Of a DNA stretch of 64,000 bases, positions 16,676 through 26,660 are shown one piece after another. A program made the position numbers and the translations under genes. The notes beneath the pieces were generated by a model. That model was not told where the DNA came from, ran no database searches, and saw only the letters and a program-made list of their open reading frames with translations. The number at the start of each line of letters is the position of its first letter. The first letter of the stretch is position 1. Location of the stretch: positions 1 through 64,000 of the forward strand of contig NZ_WQPN01000065.1 of assembly GCF_018785315.1 (NCBI RefSeq), in the 5' to 3' direction. The DNA is from Clostridium sp. MCC353. Its GTDB lineage: Bacteria > Bacillota > Clostridia > Lachnospirales > Lachnospiraceae.

Positions 16676-18007
16676 TCACGCCAAAGACCCCATAGGATCC
16701 CATGGCTCCAGCTCCTGGGGTTCCTCTGCAAGCGCCGTTAAAAGCTCCTCAGGAAGATATTTTTTGCGGACCACCGCCTGGTAAGTGAATTCATCAAACC
16801 ATTTGGCGCTCATGATAAAATAACCTTTTTGTCCGGCTTCCTCGCCCCAGCTGTTCTCGATTTTCCACCGGTCCGGAAGTCCCTTTTCATCGAAGTTCAC
16901 GCCAGCGATGACCATAGCGTGATTCATGGCGCTGTCCCTGTAATCCAGGCTCTCTTCCTTGCTCAGGCCAAAGGTCAGGCCTCCCAGCATTTCGCCGTAG
17001 AGGAAGGAATCCTGATCCCAGATTCCCAGGTTCCGGTCGCCGAATTTGGAACAGTCGCTGCCAAACCATACCGGCTCCCCGTCCTTTAACTGTTTCACTA
17101 CCATCTCTTTCAAATCGTCCATCGGGACATTGATATGGCGGACCCTGTCTTCCACCACATTGCCTAAGTACTTGACCGTATAAGCTTTTCCGTAAGGTTT
17201 ATCCGATGTGGGAGAATTGATGATGCTGACATACTCACTTAAATCCATACCGATATACTTCTCGTAAAATGTTTCCGGCGTCAGATTTCTGTCCACGAAA
17301 TAGTTTTTATCCTTATCCCTGTATTCAAAGTCAAAGGTTTTTGCCGGTTTTCCAAAGCAGATGCAGAGGGCCCGGTACATTTCGGACAGCATTTCTTCCT
17401 TCCGCTCCCAGGGTTCCAGGCCGCGGGATACCAGGGAACGCAGTTCGATGGCGTATTCCCTCAGTTTCCTGTTGATCATCCGGCTCATCACCCTGGTGTT
17501 GGAGGACTGGTGAGTCTCCGGCATGGCCGAAATCGGAACCACGCCGTACTTTTTAATGACGGATACGATCATATCCCATTGGCCGCCGTCGCTGATTCCC
17601 TGAAGAATCCAGTCCAGCGTCCGGTCCCCTTTGGGAAGGCAGGCGCTGTCGATGACCGATTCCAGGAAATAATTGATCTTCTCAAATTTATCCCAGAAAG
17701 CGATATAATTTTCCGACAGCTCAATCCGGTCCATATTACAGTTTTTAGCAGCCACTTCCCTCAGTATATTCAGGGCCGCGAAGATCCAGCACCGGCCGCT
17801 GGCCTTCTGCCAGGTAACCTTTGAATCACACAGATCGATGGAAAATGTCATATCCAGTTTCCGCGCCGCCTCACCGTTAAATGAAATGTCCGCCAGTTCT
17901 GATTTGGAAGCCGCACAAGCCAGCGTCCGGTAATGGGGATTGCTCTCATATTCAGCGGCACACCGTTTCAGCAGCTCTTTTGTTATGGGTTTTACCTGTT
18001 TCATCAT
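16676..18007 (-). CDS. pepC: C1-family aminopeptidase (PepC / bleomycin hydrolase type)
   Basis: A 443-residue cytoplasmic cysteine aminopeptidase that trims residues from peptide N-termini. The catalytic Cys is C73 in KASGRCWIF, the His is in MNHAMVIAGV and the Asn in IENSWGEEAG. Length matches the family. The start overlaps the stop of the M20 peptidase gene by 4 bases (ATGA), with GGAG about 10 bases upstream, indicating translational coupling. It ends the oligopeptide operon: importer, dipeptidase, aminopeptidase. An RE-1 element follows the stop immediately. Confidence 0.95.
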   Translation of the reverse strand: MMKQVKPITKELLKRCAAEYESNPHYRTLACAASKSELADISFNGEAARKLDMTFSIDLCDSKVTWQKASGRCWIFAALNILREVAAKNCNMDRIELSENYIAFWDKFEKINYFLESVIDSACLPKGDRTLDWILQGISDGGQWDMIVSVIKKYGVVPISAMPETHQSSNTRVMSRMINRKLREYAIELRSLVSRGLEPWERKEEMLSEMYRALCICFGKPAKTFDFEYRDKDKNYFVDRNLTPETFYEKYIGMDLSEYVSIINSPTSDKPYGKAYTVKYLGNVVEDRVRHINVPMDDLKEMVVKQLKDGEPVWFGSDCSKFGDRNLGIWDQDSFLYGEMLGGLTFGLSKEESLDYRDSAMNHAMVIAGVNFDEKGLPDRWKIENSWGEEAGQKGYFIMSAKWFDEFTYQAVVRKKYLPEELLTALAEEPQELEPWDPMGSLA

Positions 18008-19464
18008 CTGATCTGTTCTCCTGTTTTCTCTTCCCGTTCCTTCTGGATCATTTCGTCAATGGCCAGTATGGACATCACATAAATCTTTATAGCTTCTAAA
18101 ATCCCCTGAATGTTTCTGGCCTCGTCCGGCTGATGCACTCTGCCGTGGCCCGGAGGAAGGAAATCGGCATGAGCGCCGTTTCCTCCTCCGTATCCCACCG
18201 CATGTTTTAATTTTCTGGCATAGGTTCCGCCGTCAATCACATAGGGTTCCCGTTCAAGCCCGGTCACTTCATGGTATACGTTCATCAAAGTCTGCACATA
18301 GGGATCCTCTTTTGATAAATACAGAGGGCCGTTATTGGTAATATCCTTAACCACAAATCCTTTTCCTGTAATCACCTTCAGGAGCTCCGTCTCAATCCTC
18401 TCGCGGTAATCGGTGACAGGATAGCGGATGTTGAATAAAATTTCCGGCAGCGTTCCGTCCATCCTGGCCTTTACCGCAGCACAGACTAATTTCCCGGAAG
18501 GTTCGTCACTCCAGTTGATCCCCAGCGTTTTTCCCTCATAATCACCTGTAAATTCCGCCATGCTGCCGCATATCTCCCGGTCAGACGGATCCAGGGCCTC
18601 AAGACCTTTTAAAAAGTCCGCCAGCACCCATATGGCGTCGATGGTTCCCTCCGGCATGGAGCTGTGGCCTCCGGTTCCAAACGCTGTCACAATGATCATT
18701 CCATCGGATTCCCGGACCCTGATATCTTCTCTTGAACCTGCTGCCGAAGCCGCCTGTTCATATAATCCGGGACAAGGACAGATCTTCGCTTCCGCCTTTT
18801 CAGGTATCATATTCTCCGCTTTGCCGCCGGAAAACTCCATAATCTGTACAAATCCCTTTTTAGCCTGCAGAGACAGTTTCAGATTGCCTTTTTCTCCGCA
18901 GCACACCGGGAAAAACAGATCCGGAACCATGGAATAATCAGGCATCAGATGTTCTTTTGCGAACCGCTCGATATCCTTCATCCCTTTTTCTTCATTGCAT
19001 CCGAAGTACAGCATCAGATTGCTCCTAAGCGGAATATTCAGTTCTTTTACTGCCTGCATAGCATACATTCCCACGACTGCGCCGCTTTTATTATCCCCGG
19101 CTCCGCGGCCGATCAGGAAACCCTCTTTCTCTATGGGCTCAAAGGGCTCATAAATCCAGTTATCCCCGACCTCAACCACGTCCAGATGAGAGAAAATGCC
19201 GATCAGGCCATTATCACTTTTCTCACATCCGTAAAGGGCCGTACCATACCAGTAATCGTGATTGTTGACGTAAAAGCCCCGCTCTTTTGCCATGGAAAGA
19301 GCCTGATCCAGCGCCCTGGCGCATTCCTCTCCAAAAGGCTTTTCTTCATCTCCCTCGACGCTGATGCTGGGAATCCGCACCAGCGTCTTTAAATCTTCAA
19401 CAATCGCATCCCTGTTCCGGTCTATGTATTGCTCTACCTGTTTCATCAGTTCCTGTTTATCCAT
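18004..19464 (-). CDS. M20 family dipeptidase (PepV/Sapep type)
   Basis: A 486-residue zinc dipeptidase of the M20 family. Metal-binding segments are visible: GIFSHLDVVEVGD (His and Asp), GRGAGDNKSGAVVGM (bridging Asp), and GCNEEKGMKDIERF (Glu pair). The dimerisation-domain insert is present, and AHADFLPPGHGRVHQPDE near the C-terminus supplies another conserved His. It should split dipeptides released from imported peptides. It lies 14 bases after the binding-protein stop and overlaps pepC by 4 bases. Confidence 0.92.
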   Translation of the reverse strand: MDKQELMKQVEQYIDRNRDAIVEDLKTLVRIPSISVEGDEEKPFGEECARALDQALSMAKERGFYVNNHDYWYGTALYGCEKSDNGLIGIFSHLDVVEVGDNWIYEPFEPIEKEGFLIGRGAGDNKSGAVVGMYAMQAVKELNIPLRSNLMLYFGCNEEKGMKDIERFAKEHLMPDYSMVPDLFFPVCCGEKGNLKLSLQAKKGFVQIMEFSGGKAENMIPEKAEAKICPCPGLYEQAASAAGSREDIRVRESDGMIIVTAFGTGGHSSMPEGTIDAIWVLADFLKGLEALDPSDREICGSMAEFTGDYEGKTLGINWSDEPSGKLVCAAVKARMDGTLPEILFNIRYPVTDYRERIETELLKVITGKGFVVKDITNNGPLYLSKEDPYVQTLMNVYHEVTGLEREPYVIDGGTYARKLKHAVGYGGGNGAHADFLPPGHGRVHQPDEARNIQGILEAIKIYVMSILAIDEMIQKEREEKTGEQIR

Positions 19465-19478
19465 GATTCCCTTACCTT

Positions 19479-21329
19479 TTATTTTTTATTTGCAAAATAA
19501 GCTCTTAAATATTTTTCCGTATCGCCCGGCTGATAAGGCAGTTTGTTGCCCGGATCCAGACAGGTTGCAAGCGGGCTGTAGCATTCAAGGGCATTGCCGC
19601 CTAATACAGCTTTAATGTCTTCAAAATTGATAACAGACGCAACTGCTTTTCTTAAATCCGCAGAATCAGATACGATGGAATTTCCATGCATGTTGAATGC
19701 TAACATGAACACGCGGATACCGGAGAATTTCTTCAGGCTTAAATTCGGGTCAGATTCTGCAACATCGTATTTTGTCTGAGGAATGCTGTAGCAGTAGTCC
19801 ACATCCCCGCTTCTCAGTGCGGAAAGGGCGGTCTCCTGGTCTGCGATAAATTTGTTGGTCAGTGTTTTAATTAATGTGCACTCCGGATCTTTTGTGCGGA
19901 TTGCCGGGTTTGCAACAAAGTTCATCTGGTAGTCGTTCATGGATGTGAGCACATAGTTTCCGCTTACAGATAACTGGTTGTCATAGCTTGCGCCTTCTAC
20001 TGTGGTGATGGAATCGCCGTACAGACGGTCTTTGGTCGCGTCATAATTTGCGAAATCCACATCCTTATTCATGTTTTCCACCCATTCGCTGTCCACAATA
20101 CCTGCGCCATGGAAGGTTAAGCAGTTTAAGATCTGCGGGAACGGTACGGAGGTCTTGCAGCGAACGATCTGGTAATTTCCTGCTTCATTGTCCACTTCGT
20201 CTCTTCCGGCCACTGCGCTGCCGATCGGTGTGATGCCATTTTCCAGAACTTCCTTCACGGTCTTTCCGTCAGCGGTTTTTACGCTTTCCAGCTCGCTTAA
20301 ATCAGTAACCAGTTCAACGGTATCCAGATTTTCATACATGCTGAATGTCTGGTGCATTGGAATGGAGTTTTTGTCTTTTGCTCTGTTTAAAGAATAAACT
20401 ACGTCTTCACCTGCTACTTTAACCCCTGAATCATATACATTGCCGTCTTTATCGATTCTGGCAAATCCACAGTCGTCTCTCAGAATGAAATAATAGTTCA
20501 TATTATCGTCTGAAATTGCGTAATTGTAGGATAAAGAGCTTTCTGTCGTAACACTCCAGTCAGGAGCCAGGGTTACCAGATGAATATACATCTCATCCAG
20601 GGTATAACCGGAACTCTGGTCGTCCGCTCTGATCGGATCCCATGTGGTGATGCTGGAACCGGTCTGGGTGATCACAAGGGTTCTGGTATCGCGCTGGGTG
20701 GTATCGGCGTAATCGATATCTTCCCATCTCTGGTTATTTACAATGCTGTCCGGATTCAGAACATTGCTGAAAGCGCGGGCGTTTAAGTTCTGGTATAAAG
20801 GAGTCATGTAGCACTGCTCTTCAATTGCCAGTTTTTCCGCTTTTCCGTAAGTTTCTATGTATTTGTCCTCTGTCTCGCCTGATGCCTGAATAACCAGTTC
20901 GTCTAAAGCAGGATCATTGATGCCGGTCACATTGCTGTCGCCTGTGCTCAGCCAGATACCGCGGCAGCCGTAATCCGGAGTTCCGATTGGGTTGGCCCAG
21001 CCGGTAAGGGCGATATCAAAGTTTCCGTTTTTCTCCTGCTCCTTAAAGGTCGCTCCATCGGATGCGGCGTTCATTTCCACCGTCATACCCGCTTTTGTCA
21101 GTTCGTCACGGATGACGTTGGCCACATTTTCATTGCTGGACTGGTAGAGAAGCCTTAATTTCACCTCTCCGATCTCCACGCCTGCATTGGGGTCTGCTTC
21201 CGTGTTTGCCGCTGTCTGGCTTTCCGCAGCCGCTTTTGTGGTATCGCTTTTGGTCTGTACGTTACAGGCTGTCATAGACGCTGCCATGGTTCCGCATAAT
21301 AATAAGGACACCAGTTTTCTTTTTTTCAT
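19479..21329 (-). CDS. Oligopeptide ABC transporter substrate-binding lipoprotein (SBP_bac_5)
   Basis: A 616-residue extracellular binding protein of the OppA/DppA class. The signal peptide ends in the lipobox MTACN, followed by a Thr/Ala-rich linker. Unusually, a first segment (about residues 50-190, with the motif DIALTGWANPIGTPDYGCRGIW) resembles the C-terminal lobe of the family. The ordinary N-terminal-like segment (TWDPIRADDQSSGYTLDEMYIHL) comes after it at about residue 220. The lobe order therefore appears rearranged or duplicated. A strong AAGGAGGAA site precedes the ATG. In this operon the binding protein lies after the ATPases, not first. Confidence 0.88.
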   Translation of the reverse strand: MKKRKLVSLLLCGTMAASMTACNVQTKSDTTKAAAESQTAANTEADPNAGVEIGEVKLRLLYQSSNENVANVIRDELTKAGMTVEMNAASDGATFKEQEKNGNFDIALTGWANPIGTPDYGCRGIWLSTGDSNVTGINDPALDELVIQASGETEDKYIETYGKAEKLAIEEQCYMTPLYQNLNARAFSNVLNPDSIVNNQRWEDIDYADTTQRDTRTLVITQTGSSITTWDPIRADDQSSGYTLDEMYIHLVTLAPDWSVTTESSLSYNYAISDDNMNYYFILRDDCGFARIDKDGNVYDSGVKVAGEDVVYSLNRAKDKNSIPMHQTFSMYENLDTVELVTDLSELESVKTADGKTVKEVLENGITPIGSAVAGRDEVDNEAGNYQIVRCKTSVPFPQILNCLTFHGAGIVDSEWVENMNKDVDFANYDATKDRLYGDSITTVEGASYDNQLSVSGNYVLTSMNDYQMNFVANPAIRTKDPECTLIKTLTNKFIADQETALSALRSGDVDYCYSIPQTKYDVAESDPNLSLKKFSGIRVFMLAFNMHGNSIVSDSADLRKAVASVINFEDIKAVLGGNALECYSPLATCLDPGNKLPYQPGDTEKYLRAYFANKK

Positions 21330-21371
21330 AGATTAAATTCCTCCTTGGATTTATTTTATCGGCATTACCGA

Positions 21372-22349
21372 TTAAAACCTTAATTTGCCTTCCATCATTT
21401 CCCTGGTTCTGTGGCAGGCCACAAAATGATCCGGCTTCACCTCTTCAAACGCCGGGTTTTCAACTAAACAGCGTTCCGTCGCAAACGGACATCTGGGTGC
21501 GAACCGGCAGCCCGGTTTTGGATTTACCGGCGATCCGATCTCCCCTTTTAATATGATTTTCTCCTTCTTCACCTTCACATTTACCGACGGTATGGCGGAA
21601 AGAAGGGCGATGGTATAGGGATGAAGCGGGTTTTTAAACACTTCATTTTTCGGCGCTTTTTCAATCATCTGTCCCAGATACATAACGCCGATATTGGTGG
21701 AAATGTGTTTGATAACCGACATATCATGGGAAATGAATATATAAGTCAGTCCCAGCCTCTCCTGAAGTTCCATCATCAGGTTGATGATCTGCGCCTGTAC
21801 GGATACGTCAAGCGCGCTCACCGGTTCGTCGCAGACAATGAATTTGGGATTTACGGAAAGGGCTCTGGCGATAACCACCCTTTGGCGCCTTCCGCCGTCA
21901 AACTCATGAGGATACATGTTGTACATCCGCTTGGACAGCCCGGTCAGTTCCATCAGCTCTTCCACCCGTTCCCGCCGTTTGGCCGCATTTCCATAGAGGT
22001 TGTGCAGTTTTAAAGGTTCCTCAATGATCTGTGATATGGTGTATCTGGGGTTTAAAGACGCATAAGGGTCCTGGAAAATGATCTGCATCTCTTTTCTCAT
22101 CTGCCGCATCTCTTCCTTATTAAAAGACACGATATCCATGTCGTTGAAAATCACTTTTCCGGCAGTAGGCTCATGGAGCCTTAAAATGGAGCGTCCCAGG
22201 GTGCTTTTTCCGCATCCGGATTCCCCTACGATGCCCAGGGTCTCCCCCTTTTCAATTTTAAAGCTTACATTGTCCACCGCATGAAGCTGTCCGCCATTGG
22301 CTACCTGAAAATATTTTTTAAGTCCGATTACTTCCAGCATTGTATTCAT
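21372..22349 (-). CDS. Oligopeptide ABC transporter ATP-binding protein (OppF type)
   Basis: A 325-residue ATPase energising peptide import together with the OppD-like protein. Walker A is GESGCGKST, Walker B FIVCDEPVSALD, and the C-terminal oligopeptide_HPY extension (NPKPGCRFAPRCPFA) is present. The signature motif reads EFDGGRRQR rather than the usual SGGQxQR; the same variant occurs in the OppF of the second importer at 57246. The start at 22349 (AAAGGGG upstream) lies 4 bases after the OppD stop; the in-frame ATG at 22376 would overlap it. Confidence 0.93.
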   Translation of the reverse strand: MNTMLEVIGLKKYFQVANGGQLHAVDNVSFKIEKGETLGIVGESGCGKSTLGRSILRLHEPTAGKVIFNDMDIVSFNKEEMRQMRKEMQIIFQDPYASLNPRYTISQIIEEPLKLHNLYGNAAKRRERVEELMELTGLSKRMYNMYPHEFDGGRRQRVVIARALSVNPKFIVCDEPVSALDVSVQAQIINLMMELQERLGLTYIFISHDMSVIKHISTNIGVMYLGQMIEKAPKNEVFKNPLHPYTIALLSAIPSVNVKVKKEKIILKGEIGSPVNPKPGCRFAPRCPFATERCLVENPAFEEVKPDHFVACHRTREMMEGKLRF

Positions 22350-22353
22350 GGCT

Positions 22354-23349
22354 TCACGCCCCTTTCTCGTCATCACCGTTTCCTAATGGGAAGAAGCATT
22401 TGTATCTGTGGCTTCCCTCCGTCATCTCCGGGGACTTCGTTTTACAGATTTCCTGACAGTATTTGCATCTTGGATGGAAATAACAGCCTGTAGGCGGCTC
22501 CGCCATATTCGGGGTCATTCCTTCAATGGGAACCAGCTTGGTGCTGTCTTCATCCAGTTTTGGTATGGAATCGAACAGGCCGCAGGTATAGGGGTGTCTG
22601 GGGTTTAAATAAACCTCTTCTACCGTGCCCGTCTCCACGATTTCACCGGCATAGACAACCGCCACCTTGTCACAGGTTTCTGCCACCACGCCTAAATCGT
22701 GGGTGATCATCACTAAGCCCATCTGGAACTTTTCCTTCAGGTTCATCATGATATCCAGCACCTGGGCCTGGATGGTAACGTCCAGAGCCGTGGTGGGCTC
22801 ATCCGCGATCAGCAGATCCGGGTTGCACAGAAGGGCCATGGTGATCACCACCCTCTGTTTCATGCCGCCTGAAAACTGGTGGGGATAATCGTTAAAACGT
22901 TCTGATTTCACACCTACCAATTCCAGCATCTCGATACAGCGTTTCTTCGCCTCTTCTTTGCTCATTTTATTATGTCTTCTCAAAACTTCGATCAGCTGGT
23001 CCCCTACCGTCATGGTAGGGTTCAGCGCCGTCATGGGGTCCTGGAAAATCATGGAGATTCCATTTCCCCTGATCTTTTCATTCTCTTTATCTGAATTGGT
23101 AATCAGGTTTTTCCCCTTAAAATAGATTTCGCCTTCGGTGATCACTCCCGGCGGATCGGGCACCAGCTGCATAATCGCCATGGCCGTGGTGGTCTTTCCC
23201 GCGCCGGTTTCCCCTACCAGGCCGATGCTGTCGCCCTCATTTAAGTCAAAACTGATCCCATTGACCGCATATACTTCTTCTTCGTCGGTGATATAGTGCA
23301 CATGCAGGTTTTTCACCTGCAGAATACATTTTTTCTCCTGCTGTTCCAT
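22354..23349 (-). CDS. Oligopeptide ABC transporter ATP-binding protein (OppD type)
   Basis: A 331-residue ATPase with Walker [10 protein letters not shown], signature FSGGMKQRV, Walker [13 protein letters not shown] and the oligopeptide_HPY C-terminus ([15 protein letters not shown]). The four-cysteine C-terminal region is kept. It lies 14 bases after the OppC-like gene and 4 bases before the OppF-like gene, in a tightly packed operon. It acts on the inner face of the membrane with OppBC-type permeases. Confidence 0.94.
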   Translation of the reverse strand: MEQQEKKCILQVKNLHVHYITDEEEVYAVNGISFDLNEGDSIGLVGETGAGKTTTAMAIMQLVPDPPGVITEGEIYFKGKNLITNSDKENEKIRGNGISMIFQDPMTALNPTMTVGDQLIEVLRRHNKMSKEEAKKRCIEMLELVGVKSERFNDYPHQFSGGMKQRVVITMALLCNPDLLIADEPTTALDVTIQAQVLDIMMNLKEKFQMGLVMITHDLGVVAETCDKVAVVYAGEIVETGTVEEVYLNPRHPYTCGLFDSIPKLDEDSTKLVPIEGMTPNMAEPPTGCYFHPRCKYCQEICKTKSPEMTEGSHRYKCFFPLGNGDDEKGA

Positions 23350-23363
23350 CGTCCGTCTCCCTT

Positions 23364-24875
23364 CTACTTCAGTTTTGGATCAAGCGCATCCCTCAGGCCG
23401 TCTCCCAAAAAGTTAAACGCCAGCACCAGAAGCACAATTGCAAACCCGGGGAATATAGCCATATAAGCGTTTGTTTCCAGGTAAGAACTTCCCGCTTTCA
23501 GGATGTTGCCCCATTCCGGTATCTGAGGCGGGATTCCAAGGCCCAGATAGCTGAGGGAGCTGACTGCCGTAACGCCCGCGCCGATTCCCAATGTGGCCCT
23601 GATGATTAAAGGCGCCATGGAATTGGGCAGAATATGTTTAAATATAATCACCTTATCCTTTGCTCCGCAGGCCCTGGCCGCTTCCACGAATTCTGCGTCG
23701 GACAGGGTGAGGACCGAAGCCCTGATGGTTCTGGCGTAGCTGGGAATGGCTCCGATTCCCAGGGCGATCACGATGTTGACCGTGCTGGTTCCAAATGCCG
23801 CGATGATGGCGATTGGAAGCAGAAGTCCGGGGATTGCCATAAACACATCCAGGATTCTCATGATGATGTTATCCGTGCTGCCTGAATAAAATCCCGCAAC
23901 CGCGCCTAAAAGGATGCCGGCTATAATCGACAACGCGGTGGATACAATGCCTACAGTTAAGGAAATTCTGGCTCCGAACACAACTCTTGTGAACACACAG
24001 CGGCCGTAATCATCGGTTCCGAATGGGTAGGCCAGGCTCGGCGCATTTAAAATCAGTGAATAATCATTGTCAATGGCAATTCCATAATCAAAAGTCAGAT
24101 TCGCACAGATGGAAAGGGTGAGCAGGAATACGATGATAAATGCCCCCATAACCGCCATCTGGCTTCTGAACAGACGTTTCACCACATCGATCCAGCCGAT
24201 GGATACGTTATCGTCTTTGGTCCAGCTCTTTCTTAACAGCACCGCTCCCAAAAGAAGGGAAAACAGATTGCCGGTCAGCGTGGTGGCGATCAGGATCACG
24301 CCCAGAACAGCCATCATTTTATCCGCTTTATTGCCGTTTACATGGGTTACCACAAGGGGAAGGCTGACCGCATGGATCAGGATCACAACCGCCAAAACTC
24401 CCATTCCCAGGAAAAATGTATCGCAGACATAGGGTTTAAAAACATTCATATAGGACACGATCATGATCAGAATCTCAACCAGCACCATGTAGCATCCAAT
24501 GAGGTATTCCAGGTTCTTTTCCTTTTTAATCAGCATCAGCCCCGCAAGGGCGCAGAAAATATTTCCGTTTATTATTGTCGCCGCCAGAAGGATTCCTGTC
24601 AGCCTCACCCCTCTGCTGATCCCGTTTGTCTTTAATATCTGGCTTTTTACCGCCTGCCAGATCAGAAATGCCACAGCCGCTTCCGCCAGGAAAATCCCGC
24701 CGATTAAAAGCGGCGCGGTCCCAAAGGATTTCGTCTTAATGTCAAATGACAGGGCCGCCGAAATGAACGCCAGCAGAGCGGAACCGCCGCATCCGAAGGC
24801 CAGTATTTTCTGTTCCTGAAAGCGGTTTAACTTTCGTATATTCGCTTTCTTTATAAAGTAATTTTCAGTTTTCAT
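23364..24875 (-). CDS. Oligopeptide ABC transporter permease (OppC type) with long N-terminal membrane extension
   Basis: A 503-residue permease; ordinary OppC proteins are near 300. The standard permease begins at about residue 225 (VVKRLFRSQMAVMGAFIIVF) and carries the binding-protein-dependent transport domain (FTRVVFGARISLTVGIVSTAL, EFVEAARACGAKDKVIIFKHILPN). The first 220 residues add several hydrophobic segments with repeated spacing (LLAATIINGNIFCALAGLML, then LGVILIATTLTGNLFSLLLG). I chose the ATG at 24875, which has GGGAGG at good distance; the GTG at 24884 lies on that site. It pairs with an OppB that is also extended. Confidence 0.9.
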   Translation of the reverse strand: MKTENYFIKKANIRKLNRFQEQKILAFGCGGSALLAFISAALSFDIKTKSFGTAPLLIGGIFLAEAAVAFLIWQAVKSQILKTNGISRGVRLTGILLAATIINGNIFCALAGLMLIKKEKNLEYLIGCYMVLVEILIMIVSYMNVFKPYVCDTFFLGMGVLAVVILIHAVSLPLVVTHVNGNKADKMMAVLGVILIATTLTGNLFSLLLGAVLLRKSWTKDDNVSIGWIDVVKRLFRSQMAVMGAFIIVFLLTLSICANLTFDYGIAIDNDYSLILNAPSLAYPFGTDDYGRCVFTRVVFGARISLTVGIVSTALSIIAGILLGAVAGFYSGSTDNIIMRILDVFMAIPGLLLPIAIIAAFGTSTVNIVIALGIGAIPSYARTIRASVLTLSDAEFVEAARACGAKDKVIIFKHILPNSMAPLIIRATLGIGAGVTAVSSLSYLGLGIPPQIPEWGNILKAGSSYLETNAYMAIFPGFAIVLLVLAFNFLGDGLRDALDPKLK

Positions 24876-24889
24876 ATTCCTCACCCTCC

Positions 24890-26308
24890 CTATTGGCTCT
24901 TCAGCCTGGACTTGATACGGGGATCAAGATATACATAAATCAGGTCAACTGCCAGGTTCATAAGGCTGATAATAATGGATACATATACCACGCCTGCCAG
25001 AATTGCCGGAATATCAGGAAGGAACTGTTTATCCACAACATAACTTCCGATTCCCTTTACATTAAACACTTTTTCGATTATGGCCGAACCGCCCAGCATA
25101 CCGCCGAACTGAAGCCCGGCTACGGTTACGATGGGGATCATCGCGTTTCCAAGGGCATGTTTGACGATCACCCTGATATTGCTGAGGCCTTTCGCCTTAG
25201 CCGTAACGATGTAATCCTGTCCCAGCACCTCCAAAAGGGCGGAACGGGTATTACGGGCCAGGCTGGCCGCCAGATGGGTCCCCAGCACAATGGCCGGCAT
25301 CAAAAGCGACAGTTTGTTGTCCGCCACATAGGAGGCAGGCAGCAGATGGGTGTTGATGGAGAAGTTTAAAATCATAATCATACCAAACCAGAATGCGGGC
25401 AGCGACAGGCCAACCAGGGCGATGAACATGAAAATATAATCATATGCCGTATTGGGTTTCACCGCTGTCAGAATACCGATCGGAATCGATATGACAACCG
25501 CAATCAGGAAGGCGTAAACGCTCATTTCCAAAGTTACCGGGAACTTTCTTAAAATAGCCGCCATAACGTCTTCATTGCCGGAATAGGAATTGCCCATGTT
25601 AAAGGTGGCAAGATTTTTGAAGTTATGGAATAACTGGATGATATAAGGTTTATCCAGTCCGTATACACGGTTAAAATCATCGATCTGCTGTTGTGTAGCA
25701 GTCTCTCCAAGCACGTTTAACGCAGGGCTTGAAGACGCGAAATGAAGAATTGTGAATACCACGAACACCACGCCGAAGGCCACAAAAATCATCATAATCA
25801 ATCGTTCAAATATGTACCGGCTGTATGCGTTGGAAAAGATCAAAAGCAGAATATACATCGGGAAAGATGTAATCACTGAAAGCGCCAGCCATGTCTTGTT
25901 CTCCAGACATCCGCATAAATACTGTAAAAAAGTTTTCTGTCCGCTTTTCCCGTCTTTCTGGTAAGCTGCCTTCACCCTGGCGGAAATTTCTTCTTCCGTA
26001 TCCGCCTTAATCTGCCGTTCCAGTTCCTTTTGGAATTCAGCTCCATTTTCCTGTTTTCCAAAATACCGGTATTTATTTGACAGATAATACCTGGCGCTGT
26101 CCCGTATCCGTTCAAGCGTTCCATCCCCTTCTGCATCGCTCTTCGCTGCCTCCCGGTATCTGCCGTATTCTGCCTCTTCCTTTTTCCTGTTAATCATAAA
26201 ACCCAGGAAAGCCACTATAAAAGTGGGAAGACCAAACACGATCACAGCTATCCGGTACAGCGGTTTTCTAAATGCTCGATTCATAAGCTTGTCAAGTTTG
26301 TCTTTCAT
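24890..26308 (-). CDS. Oligopeptide ABC transporter permease (OppB type) with N-terminal extension
   Basis: A 472-residue permease, about 150 longer than usual OppB. The extension has one membrane segment near residue 20 (IAVIVFGLPTFIVAFLGFMI), a charged soluble stretch rich in Glu/Lys/Arg to about residue 130, and another membrane segment. The canonical part starts near YIFERLIMMIFVAFGVVFVV, and the EAA-like loop reads TAKAKGLSNIRVIVKHALGNAMIP. It is the first gene of the seven-gene operon, with GGAGGG 9 bases before the ATG. The upstream gap to the LysR gene holds a dyad and a terminator. Confidence 0.9.
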   Translation of the reverse strand: MKDKLDKLMNRAFRKPLYRIAVIVFGLPTFIVAFLGFMINRKKEEAEYGRYREAAKSDAEGDGTLERIRDSARYYLSNKYRYFGKQENGAEFQKELERQIKADTEEEISARVKAAYQKDGKSGQKTFLQYLCGCLENKTWLALSVITSFPMYILLLIFSNAYSRYIFERLIMMIFVAFGVVFVVFTILHFASSSPALNVLGETATQQQIDDFNRVYGLDKPYIIQLFHNFKNLATFNMGNSYSGNEDVMAAILRKFPVTLEMSVYAFLIAVVISIPIGILTAVKPNTAYDYIFMFIALVGLSLPAFWFGMIMILNFSINTHLLPASYVADNKLSLLMPAIVLGTHLAASLARNTRSALLEVLGQDYIVTAKAKGLSNIRVIVKHALGNAMIPIVTVAGLQFGGMLGGSAIIEKVFNVKGIGSYVVDKQFLPDIPAILAGVVYVSIIISLMNLAVDLIYVYLDPRIKSRLKSQ

Positions 26309-26422
26309 CTAACAGTCCCTCCAGACATTCCTCACCCTCGGTGATTTTTTCATAATTACCGCGTTTTACCGTTAATTATTTGTTAAACCCATAGTATCAC
26401 ATCATCAAATCAACCGTCCAAT

Positions 26423-26457
26423 ATACGATTTTTATCTATTTATATCAAAATGCGTAT
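26423..26457. promoter_or_regulatory. Imperfect dyad upstream of the peptide operon
   Basis: ATACGATTTT and AAAATGCGTAT face each other across about 14 AT-rich bases, roughly 115 bases before the OppB-type start. This could be a regulator site, for example for the LysR protein encoded next door. No confident -35/-10 pair was found in 26309-26422. It is a visual match only. Confidence 0.35.
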
Positions 26458-26537
26458 GAATGATAATTGATTTTTATTATGAATGGCAAATATAATCTGA
26501 CAAATGTCAGAAACCATCAGGAAATGATTACAAATAA

Positions 26538-26585
26538 AAAGAACCGGAGCCAACACTTTTTAGTCAAAGTATTGACATCGGTTCT
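26538..26585 (-). terminator. Terminator of the LysR regulator gene
   Basis: AGAACCG/CGGTTCT arms with an inner CAA..CTTT / AAAG..TTG stem form a hairpin. On the minus strand it is followed by TTTTTATTTG. It lies about 75 bases after the LysR stop codon and separates that gene from the peptide operon. Confidence 0.75.
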
Positions 26586-26660
26586 CCTTTGTTCAACGTT
26601 CCGGGCAAACCTGTGGTTCCATTCATCCCAAAGCGGCAGATTCCATATTCCGATGCAGCG

